DNA from: Phlegmacium glaucopus
Taxonomy: Eukaryota; Basidiomycota; Agaricomycetes; Agaricales; Cortinariaceae
Assembly: GCA_015039465.1 (NCBI GenBank)
Contig: MU130360.1
Location: forward strand, 484,095-548,094
Length of the DNA: 64,000 bases
Direction of reading: 5' to 3'
Of the stretch, positions 55,175 through 64,000 are shown piece after piece; positions within the stretch are counted from its first letter, which is position 1, and the number at the start of each line of letters is the position of its first letter. The notes under the pieces were generated by a model, which saw nothing but the letters and a program-made list of their open reading frames with translations, made no database searches and had not been told where the DNA came from. The translations under genes were made by a program, and so were the position numbers.

Positions 55175-58100
55175 TCAAGGGGCCGGGTGAAGGAATCTCT
55201 TGGTGTCTTTGATATATCGGAAGAGCGGCTTCAGTGCTACGGACGAGTTAAGTATCTTTGGAAGGTCGTGTGCTATGGGCCCTAACGCGGCTTGCATCGC
55301 ACGCCGTGGGACTGCGAAGGCTGGACATAGTAGGATGAAGTGGATAACGGTTTCGTCGTGTTCATGACATGTGGGACATAAGGGCGATTCTGCTTTGCCC
55401 ATGCGATGCAAGTGCTTGGCAAGGGGTATATGTGCGGTTCTTAGCTGGGTGAGGATGGATGTGTGTTTTCGAGACAGAGTACGCGTCAGCGATAGGTATT
55501 TGTTTGATGATGCTGCTGGTAGGGTAAGTTTGGCGCGTTCGTATCTGGGTGACTCGGTCCATTCTTTCTGTGCGAGTACTTTTAATGTTGCATGAAAAGA
55601 TTGGCGTCAGTGCCGATTTACTTTGAGGTAGCTCCTTGCGTAGAATTTTGTTTGGGTCGTTTATGTATAAAAGTCACTTGGCCGTCTGTAATGGCATTAG
55701 TGAATTTGCACTCTTCGTCCGCTCTTTCTTTGCCTTCTATTCACTTCTGTGACTTGGCAGTCCAGTTAGAATGTGCTTGCAAGTGGCTCTGTGTTTTGCT
55801 TCACTCAGTTCAAAGGGTATTGATTTCGTGAAGTGACTTCATCGATGAGGTAGTGACTGGGGGCCGGTTTAGTAAGCATGGTAGCTTTGATTATCGCGTG
55901 GTTGTCGAGCCCTATTGTTGCTGTTTTGACGTTGCGTTCTTTTGCCACCATTCTGACTCCTATAATAGCGCCTACTCCCTCTCCTTCGTATACCGTGTGG
56001 TGTTCTTTGGTCCCCAGCAAGTAGTTGGCCGCCTTCTTTTCCCGATTTCCTCTGAAGAGTACCGCCCCTGCTCCTATTTTTCCATCCATCCCTGAGCCGT
56101 CCGTGTAAACTCTCACATCCGCCTCATCCTCCTTATCCTCCTCGATTGCTTCTTCTTTCGTTTCTGCTATACTGATCTTGAAATTTGGTGCCCATTTGTT
56201 GTTGTGACGAACTGTATTGATGTTTTCGATTAATGTAGGTTTGATGTTGTAGTTGTGAAGTAAAAAGTGCAACGGAGTCGGATGACGTTTGACTAAGCGT
56301 CGCGCGGCGTTCTTGATAGGTTTGTGTAACGCGTGATTTGGGGGTAAAGTGGCCATGCGTAAGGCGGCTCGGTATAAATATTTATCTACTAGAAGATGAA
56401 AAGGTAAGAGGTTAGCCATGACGTCTAACGTATCTGTTGGTGAGGTACGCATGGCGCCCGTTATCATGATGGCTGCTAAGCGTTGGATTCTGGCGAGTTT
56501 TGTGATAATAGGAGTATGATTGCCTCTGCCCCGTGCGCTCGTGGCGGCTTTACGTTGTGGGGTGAGAAAGATATCAGCAGCATATAACATTCTGGGGAGT
56601 GCGATAGTGAGGTAGAGTCGACGTAAGAGCGTCGATGAGACGCCATGTGATTTGTGGATGAGGCGCCGGAACTGGATCAGCCAGTCTTGACCTTTGGCGA
56701 GGGCAGCTGCGCCCTGCGGTTTCCATGAAAGCTTGTTGTCGACTATAACTCCCAGGAATCTGGCTGTTTCTGCGGACTTGATTCGGTGCCGACCTAGTAA
56801 CAAGTCGTTTCTTGGCATGGGGGTACGTTTATTGCGCATAAATGTGTGGGGAATTGTTCGTTTTGTTATGTCGAGAAGCTGAAATTTATCTATACCGAAC
56901 TCGCAGTTGTGCGTCTTGGCCCAGTTTAGAATGCCATGCGGTCGGTTCATGATGTTCCGCAATTTTTGATGTGTTTCCGTAAAGTCCTTCCCTGTAACTG
57001 TTACTGCAGCATCATCGACATATAAGAGTATTGTTTCGCCTAGCTTAAGATCTGGAATTTTGAGGATGTCAGCATTGTATATAAGGTAGCAAATTCCGGA
57101 GAACGGGTCGCCTTGATCTAGGCCGTTATTCACTCTAAAGAGAGCTGTTCTGTGATTGTCAAATATAATTGCAGTTTGGCGATTTTGGAGCCGGCGTCTC
57201 ATCCACCTGGTGTACTCCTTAGGTATACCTCTCATCCGCATGTTGTGAATGAGTCTGTCTATGTTGACGCTGGGGAAAGCCGCTTTCACGTCTAAAAAGA
57301 GTGCTGAAGCCACCAAACCTTTACGCCAGGCGTCTTTGATCGTTTTTGTAAAGAGATGGAGCGAATCAGCCGTGGTACGACCTGGACGTGCGCCGAAATG
57401 ATTGGCAGGCAAAATATCAAGTTTTTCGCACATGGTGACGATGTCTTCTGTGTGGCATGCGTTGAGTAGCCTGGCCATGCCGTCAGAGAGTACAATGGGA
57501 CGCCACGCTGAGGGAATCGTATAGTCGGATTTACCAGGCTTTTTCATGACTAACGTATCTGTGAGAGCCCATTCGTCTGGGTAATAATTGAGTGTGTGAG
57601 TTGCTCGAAATAAAGGTCCAAGATGAGGGACCAAGACTTCTCTTGCGTTGATGAGAACACTATTGGGTATGGTGCCGTTTCTGGTAGCTTTGAAAGGTTT
57701 AAGCTTCTTGATTGAGCGGTGTATTTGTTCGTTGGTGATATTACTAAAGGTCCATTTAGGAGGTGGGTAGTTTGCGTCGATGGGAGGGGCTGGTGTTAGT
57801 GGGTTGGGTTTGGGGAAGAAAGTGTCGTATAGTAGTTTTCCTTTGCTTTCGTTGTCGTTAGCTTCAGTGATAATCTTCTTGGTAGTCGGGTCGATGACTT
57901 GTAAAGTGGGTACTCTTGATCTTCCTGCGTCGGTTGGTGGTCCTGTAACCAGTCTACTTGCCTTCCAGACACTCGATTCATCTATCCCCTCTAACCACTC
58001 CTCCCAATGTTCGATTTTTGCTTTCCTTACTGCCTCTGCGTAGTCGTTGCGTTGCCTACGGTATTCTTCGTGTATTGGATGATGTTGGTTCCAACGATGG

Positions 58101-59128
58101 TATTTGGATTTGGCGCCTAGTCGTCGTGTATTCTTTTTTGCTGTTTCTAGGTCCTTGCTCCACCACCGCTTCGAGTATGGGCTTGGTGTTGATAGTTTGA
58201 CGTTTTCTTCGATTGAGAATTGTATCGCTTCGTTCAACTTCTTGAGTTTCTCATCGAATTCTTGCTTGGTCTGGATTTCGGTGGGAGGCGGGAGATTATC
58301 CAATTGCTCCTGTAATGATTCTGTTAGTTTAGCCCAATCCGTATCTCTGAAGTTACGTCTAGGTTCCCATGCATCTTTGGGAGCTTGGATGTCTATTTCC
58401 GTAACAATGGGGAAGTGGTCGGTTTTGATTGGTCTGTTGGCGTCGTCGGTATAGCATTTGATGATACCTTCTAACATATCTTCGGAGCAAAAGACATTGT
58501 CCACTCTAGTAAGATTGCCGGTCCCGTGAGCTTTCAGTGTGGGTGTGAACGGTGGTAAAACCATTTTCATGCCGTGACGCCCCAACATATTGAGGAGAGG
58601 TTGCGCGAGGTCGAGGTTGTTCCTTGTGAAAAGGTGGTTGTTGCGTGGCTCGTCCCAAATGGGGTGGTGCCGATTGAAGTCCCCTAGCCAAAAGGTGGTG
58701 AGAGGTAGCTTAGTGCAACGCTGTCGAACTGGGTCTCGCATGTAGCTCGATAGATGTGTTAGTGCATCATTGTGTTTAACGTCGTTATAGATATTTATAA
58801 AGCGGAGCGTACCAAACTGACCGCTGATCTCTACCGCTGTGATGTCAGGCGTATCGAATGGTATTTGTTTCCACGCATCCATCGCTAGTTCTGTGCTAAT
58901 AAGGATCAATGATCGAGTGCTGTCAGGTTGTTTTTTATGAGTAGTAGGGTAGATAACCAACCAGAGCGGGTTTGCTCTGGATTTACCATTGAAGTCGATG
59001 TAAGGTTCCTGGATGAAACAGAGATCATAGGTGTGTTTTCTAAGTGTTTGTAGTAAATCGGTTTGGCTGAGAAGTGATTTGTTCGTATTCTGCTGCCGAA
59101 ATCTGAATGGGCGTTGTTCAATTTCCAT
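55175..59128 (-). pseudogene. LINE copy 3 ORF2 (APE endonuclease-RT-RNase H)
   Basis: ORF2 begins at 59128 (MEIEQRPFRFRQQN), overlapping the ORF1 stop by 11 bp. Open for 1107 codons, it has the AP-endonuclease residues CFIQEPYIDF, WLGDFNRHHPIWDE and KTDHFPIV, the RT blocks ending YVDDAAV, and the RNase H start VYTDGSGMDGKIGAG. The frame stops at 55805 after SHYLIDEVTS, in a short noisy stretch with about eight small indels against copy 1. The usual end (CPTCHEHDETVIHF ... FLHPAP) follows in another frame to 55175. The endonuclease nicks target DNA, and RT primes on the nick to copy the element RNA. If the noise is a sequencing error, ORF2 may be fully intact. Confidence 0.9.
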
Positions 59129-60982
59129 TAAAACAATCAGTAATATATGATAACTGCGATGGCTCTGGTGGCGGTCCGATATCGTGGTCGTTTGGGTCCA
59201 TGTCTGCCCATGAGAGCGATACGTGTTCGGTTAATGTTGGTAAATCCCTGTGCCGATTACCAACTTCTTTGTCGCGCTGCATTTGAGAGAATAGCCCAGG
59301 GAGTGTTTGCTGTACCGGTTTTGTTGGCCATCTGGATGTTGTAGCGTCTCTTGTGGTGCCTAATGGCTCCGTGTTAGGATTTGGGCGACCTCTTCGGCAA
59401 GTTACACGTTGCCAATTGTTTGTGGTGTTGGGTTGTGGTATCGGATGAACATCTATCATGCGTCGTTGGGGGAGACTGGTATGGGAGTCATCACGAGGTT
59501 TGTAGTGATTTGACTGTGTTAGCGGGGTATAAGTAGGGTCCGGTACATGGGGGTCTGGGTCGAAAAGCAATCTCCACGTTTTCGGTTCATGTGTTGGGAA
59601 GAATCTATACTTGGTTTCTGGAATTCGTGAGTGTAGCTTCTCGCTTTCTTTAGCGAAAAAGGGACAGCTTCTGTCGGCTGTACCGTGGCCCTTGGCGTCG
59701 TCACCTGGACAGTTAGCGCATATAAAGTTAGTAGTATCGTTGATGAGGCAGTCGGTAGTTCTGTGCTGGCCCCTGCATCTGCCGCAGGTATCCGTTGCCG
59801 CTTTGCAATCTGTGGTAAGATGGCCATATTTTTGACATTTTAGGCATCTCTTTGGTTCAGGAAGGAGCTTCCGTGTAGTGATACGTTTACCTTCTATGAA
59901 AACTCCGTGTTCGATGGCATGGTTCGCCGCTTGTTTGTTGTTGAATCCTATGATGACGTGGGCTACACGTTGTGTTTTGCTTCGTAGTTGTATAGGTTTG
60001 ATATATTTGGAGGATGCAATGGAGCCGGTGCTGATGCCGCTGTCGTCCTCAATTTTTGAGTGAATGAAGTCTAGGCCGGGCTCGAAAGTCGTCGGAACGA
60101 ATTCTGCTAACACGTAGAAAATTCGGTTTTTGATATTGGAGGTACCGTCGTAGTGAGCTTCAAATTGTTCCCGTGTGGCTGGTAGCCTAAGCCAGTCGAC
60201 CGCTTCCTTCGTTGTAAGCTGGTATAGGATGTTCCCATTACTGATTTTCTTCGCTCCGATGAATTTAGTGTTGCTGGGTTTGTCAATGGCGTTGTCGTCC
60301 ATAAGATCTAAAGCGGTATTTGCCTTTGCTACTAGTTCTTTTTCTGTTAGTTTATCATTGGCTGGGTTGATACCTTTGGGATCTCTTTGTACGAGTAGTT
60401 GACGATCATTGGTTTGGCTTCGTGTGACGACTGTAAGGTGCGTGTTTGGGACAAGCTGTGTTTGAGTTATTTCCGCATATGAGCGTGGTGATGTGGCGGA
60501 AACAATAGTAGACGCAGAAGTGATGACGATGAACTCCTGTGTAGCTTGTGTTATTTTGTAGGAGATGTAGGTGCATTAGTCCTTGAGATCGACCATAAGA
60601 TTGTAGATGTCTTCAGAAGACTATAGCGGTTCGAGGGATAGGGGATAGATTGACAGTAAAGGGCAAGAAAAACGAACTTAAGGAAGGAATTCACTGGAAT
60701 TCCACTGAGATGATGAAAGTTAAGGACTAAGAACCGAACTGGAGGGAACTGAGGGGAACTACCTATCCTGGTACAAAAGAGCAGTATTAATACCCTAAGG
60801 ATGAGGCTATGTAAAACAATAAAAAGAAACAAAGTACACACTGTCAAAGGAAGAAAGATAAAGAGACAACAGCTGCAAGAAGAAAAGAACTGTAACGGAA
60901 AAGAAAAGCTTGAACACGAAAAAAATCTGTAAAATGTCAAAGTGCGAGAGAAAAGAAAGGAAGGCAGGGTACATAGTCCCAT

Positions 60983-61013
<31 letters not shown>

Positions 61014-61404
61014 CTGCATCCCTCATAGTCTCTACTTGGGTGTTATATAGTTCCATTTGGTCGGATAGTTGCGTTTTGACGGTAGATACTAGGTCCTCGG
61101 CCGTGTGGTGTACGCCGATGTCTGTCATAGCGAATGCAAAGGCCCTGATGATGTCTGTTATAGCTTTTGATAGCTTTGCTCCGTAGGCGAACTGCAATAA
61201 CGCATATGAGAGGTCCGATGGGTTGATTGGCTCACCCGGTACGAGATATTCTCGTGTACGCAATAGGGCTAATGCCTGTTCTTTGTTACGTATATCTGTA
61301 CTGGTGCCTTCTGCTTCTTCGAGTTCTTTTCTCGTTTTTCTGACTGTTGCCGTGGCGCTTTTGTGTCTCGTCTGGGGTTGTGAGCTGTTTGCAGTATACG
61401 ACAT
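59118..61404 (-). pseudogene. LINE copy 3 ORF1 (zinc-knuckle protein), interrupted
   Basis: ORF1 starts at 61404 (MSYTANSSQPQTRHKSATATV) and is open to MRDAV at 61014, where a poly-A-tailed insertion (60612-61013) breaks it. It resumes with EDIYNLMVDLKD, a TAA, and then continues openly from about 60580 to the stop at 59118. It carries CLKCQKYGHLTTDC, CGRCRGQHRTTDC and CANCPGDDAKGHGTADRSC, three zinc-knuckle-like motifs expected to bind the element RNA. The ORF1 stop TGA and the ORF2 ATG overlap (AATGGAAATTGA), as in copy 2. Confidence 0.88.
60612..61013 (+). mobile_element. Poly-A-tailed retrocopy of part of the LTR-like repeat
   Basis: The segment matches about 2010-2375 of the LTR-like repeat copy 1 and ends in 28 A (60986-61013) right after GTCCCATAGC. 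In copy 1 the same point reads GTCCAATAGCAAAAATAT. A poly-A tail absent from the genomic source shows it was copied from RNA, presumably by the LINE machinery. Compared with LINE copy 2, about 30 bp of ORF1 were lost at the insertion. Confidence 0.8.
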
Positions 61405-61535
61405 ATTCAGAGGTACTCTAGAGATGTAGAGGTGTTGGTACGCTACTCTATAATCTAGCTTGCTGCCCTCAGCTCGACAGTATTAATACCGTGAGAACTT
61501 TTCGTGAGGTGGCAGTACTAGATCAAGAAGCGGTC

Positions 61536-61546
61536 CAATGGGTATT
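61536..61546. repeat. Target-site duplication of LINE copy 3 (right)
   Basis: CAATGGGTATT, identical to 54847-54857. Confidence 0.9.
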
Positions 61547-62327
61547 AACCCTATGATAACATGCAACCACTTCATGGCTGTGCACCAGCCGTATTATGGG
61601 TATGGCCGTTAAATTACAGCTGTAAACTTCTCCCTCCAAGCCTGGACGGTACGGCCGGGTAGAAAAACGGGTACTACAGCCATCAGCACAGCATTGCATC
61701 AAAAGCATGCAAGTAAGAGCTTAAAATTAGGACTTAGGAGTAATGTACTATATTTAATTGTATAAAAAAAAAAAAAAAAAAATACATTTTGTAGTGCAGC
61801 AGATGTGGAATGGAAGATATTTCATCATTATTTGACAAAAATAGATTGGCTGGCATGGAGTTTGAAATGAAGAAGACAAAACAAGGCAACTGAAAATGTG
61901 ATTTTCAATTGATTTATTGCACAAATAATTAATTTCAAATGACAAGGGCCCAAACACAATGCAATTTGTGCCAAATACCCATGAAAACTTAGAAATTTCA
62001 CACAAAAACACCCACACACCCATCAACCCATATGATGGCCATTATGGCTGTCAAAAGCTGAGCTCAAGATCCAAATGGGATGGGTGTTTACCCATAAGAA
62101 CTGGCTGTTGTACCTGTCATTACAGGTATGGTGCGCAGCCCTAATGATTAGGAGGATCCAGATACTTCATGAGTCTGGTCCTGGTCCTGGTCCTGGGTTA
62201 CCAAAGTTCAGTTCAGTTCAGTTCTTCATGTTGAGGTATACAAGTTTTGACTCGTTGATTCATTCCTTAATCTAATATTATCTTATATCTTACATCTTAT
62301 CATTTCTTTTATTTTGTGTCACATTAC
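61547..62327. other. Flank of NLR fragment and unassigned DNA
   Basis: The first 60 bp (minus strand AMKWLHVIIGL) could extend the NLR frame upstream of the LINE. The rest has an A-run (61764-61781), a GGTCCT triplet (62175-62194) and AGTTC repeats (62205-62222), with no supported gene. Confidence 0.45.
62320..62327. repeat. 8-bp target-site duplication of hAT element (left)
   Basis: CACATTAC here is repeated at 63954-63961, directly outside the inverted ends. Confidence 0.9.
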
Positions 62328-63953
62328 TAGTGATGCCAAAGTTCGGTTCCGAACCGACGCAAGAACTGAGAACCGAAAGAACCGAACCGTTGGTTCAGGT
62401 TCAGTTCAGTTCGGTCCAAAGATTTTGGGCTGTCGGTCCGGTTCTCGGTTCTCATATTTATAAAAATTTGAGAACCGGGTTTGAACCGGTTTGAACTGAA
62501 CTTTCTGTGAATATTTTATTCTAATTTTTCCGTGAAGAATTGACTTCACAATCTACGAAATACTGTTAGGCGCTGGATTGGCGCTGGACCCGACGTTTTC
62601 GGAGTCGGAGTTTGAATGCTTTCATCATTTACTTATGTTTGCAACTCCACCACCACTAGCCATGTCAACAAATACAAGTGACAACAACGCCAACAACACC
62701 AACAACACAAGAAACGACACCAACGATGGCGACGACTCCCCAATTGGGGAGTTCTTTTTGGTAAGTTTTTTATTTTAGTAATGCGTTACGGTGACTTTAC
62801 ACATATTATATTATTGCTACAGTTTACAACAACAGCAGCAACGAGCCATACCACCTCACCATGACGAGCATGACGATGATGGGCGCTGCACCCGATATGA
62901 TTTTAATTTTCAACTTAATTTTAATTCTAATGTGAACTACTACAGACGAATGACAATAAACGAACAACAAATGAACGACAACAAACAAATGACAACAACA
63001 AATGAATGACAACAATGGATGAACGATAACAAACAAACGAGAACGACAAATAAACGTGCCAACAACGACAAATGAACAAACAATGACAACGGCAAACGAC
63101 AACTTAAGGGTATTATGGACGAAGGTATGCCAGCCATGTCTCATATGATTCCTTATCTTCAAGCATAACAATGATGGGCATGGTCACTACCCCTTGGGAG
63201 GGTCCTTTTTTATGATTTTAATTCAATTCTAATGTAAACTACGACAGGCACACGATGTCACAATCAACGAATGGCAACGAATGACAATGAAGAAACAACA
63301 ATAACAAACAAATATCGACAATGAACGAATGTCATCAACATATCAATGTCAACCGCGACAACAAGAGATGATGATGGTTGATAACGAACAAATGAATGAA
63401 AGACAAACAAAAAAATGGATGAATGATGACGAATGGACAGACGACCGTGACAGATGAACAAACGACGCAGTCCCAGTGAACAACAAAAAAATGACGTCAA
63501 CAAACAAACGAAGTTGACAAACAAACGATGCTGTGTCTTCCTCCCTAGATGCAGCTGACCTGCTAGCTCGGTATCTCGTCGAGCAACTGGAGACAGCAAC
63601 CCCTTTGGGGTATTTAATTTTAATTTTAATCTCTAATGTACTAAAGCTATGACAGATGAACAATGAAAGATGACAACTGCCATTTGGACCCAGCCACCAC
63701 CCGTTTAGACAACCAACCACCACCAACCATCTGTTTGGACCCACCTTTCATGTTATTCAATAGTAATAATTGTAATAATATCATAATAAATTATATGGGG
63801 TTTTTTTTTCATCGGTTCGATGGTTCGAACCGGTTCTAGAACCGAACAGAACCGACAGAACCGGTTCTTTCGGTTCTGGTTCCGGTTCCGGTTCAGTTCT
63901 CGGTTCTCCAAAATGGTTGAAGAACTGAACTGAACTGAACTTTGGCATCACTA
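62328..63953. mobile_element. Non-autonomous hAT-type element, 1.6 kb
   Basis: The ends are TAGTGATGCCAAAGTTCGGTTC and its mirror GAACTGAACTTTGGCATCACTA, a hAT-like terminus, with an exact 8-bp duplication (CACATTAC). Both subterminal regions (62340-62500 and 63810-63915) are dense in AACCG/CGGTTC motifs on both strands, typical transposase-binding repeats of hAT elements. The interior has CAACAA/GACAA-rich tracts and three diverged repeats of a CTAATGTRAACTACKACAG-type block (62925, 63230, 63635). No transposase is encoded, so it depends on another element. Confidence 0.9.
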
Positions 63954-63961
63954 CACATTAC
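63954..63961. repeat. 8-bp target-site duplication of hAT element (right)
   Basis: CACATTAC, identical to 62320-62327. Confidence 0.9.
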
Positions 63962-64000
63962 GGTCACATTTATTAGTAACAGATTTTACTGTAGCAAGTC

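Larger units (their letters stand above)
54858..61535 (-). mobile_element. LINE copy 3, full-length, young
   Basis: The element runs from its 5' end at 61535 (GCTTCTTGATCTAGTACTGCC on the minus strand, the same start as copy 2) to an A-rich tail at 54858. It is flanked by an 11-bp duplication and inserted in the NLR fragment. Its 3' two-thirds are almost identical to copy 1. CpGs are intact. ORF1 is interrupted by a poly-A-tailed retrocopy, and the RNase H part has a cluster of small indels at 55605-55850. Confidence 0.94.

Noticed and set aside
1..64000. CRISPR arrays, bacterial operons, rRNA or tRNA genes
   Set aside because: No spacer-repeat array, no operon structure and no recognisable RNA gene was seen; intron-rich genes and TE types are eukaryotic.

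Overview
The window looks like chromosomal DNA of a filamentous basidiomycete, most likely an Agaricomycete. Host genes are interrupted by many 50-85 nt introns with GT..AG ends, and the families present (bestrophin-like UPF0187 protein, RhoGAP protein, DHA2-type MFS transporter, NACHT NLR remnant, lineage-restricted proteins without known domains) fit that group. No species can be named from sequence alone. More than half of the window is transposable-element DNA.

Layout. 1-4699: 3' part of a Tad/I-like LINE (copy 1), itself split by a 1.4-kb LTR-like repeat; it sits inside the coding region of a gene with a C-terminal receiver-like domain (4700-7155). 7396-8888: hypothetical protein with a PPxY motif. 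9162-11641 (-): intact MFS transporter. 11.9-23.7 kb: decayed repeat island with a 586-bp palindrome, a DDE transposase relic, an MFS pseudogene cut in two by a nested LTR insertion (containing an 812-N gap), and MITEs. 23.7-30.7 kb (-): full-length decayed LINE (copy 2) with 12-bp target-site duplication and a nested foldback MITE. 31.2-33.7 kb (-): bestrophin-like gene with an 11-nt microexon. 34.5-37.1 kb: RhoGAP protein. 37.7-40.0 kb: two inverted-repeat elements. 40.7-45.0 kb: a divergent pair of lineage-type hypothetical genes. 45.6-47.1 kb: a gene built from a tandem array of intron+exon cassettes. 47.1-54.4 kb: decayed Helitron whose helicase ends in a ubiquitin-specific-protease-like domain. 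54.4-54.8 kb (-): NACHT-type NLR fragment, hit by LINE copy 3 (54858-61535, 11-bp target-site duplication). 62.3-64.0 kb: hAT-type non-autonomous element with an 8-bp target-site duplication.

How it fits together. The LINE supplies the retrotransposition machinery (ORF1 zinc-knuckle protein, ORF2 endonuclease-RT-RNase H) and probably mobilised a poly-A-tailed piece of the LTR-like repeat. Older repeats show CpG to TpG/CpA decay, including CGA to TGA stops, while host genes and LINE copies 1 and 3 keep their CpGs; this suggests cytosine methylation of repeats followed by deamination. Exon boundaries are read by eye from frame continuity and GT/AG sites and have not been tested against transcripts.
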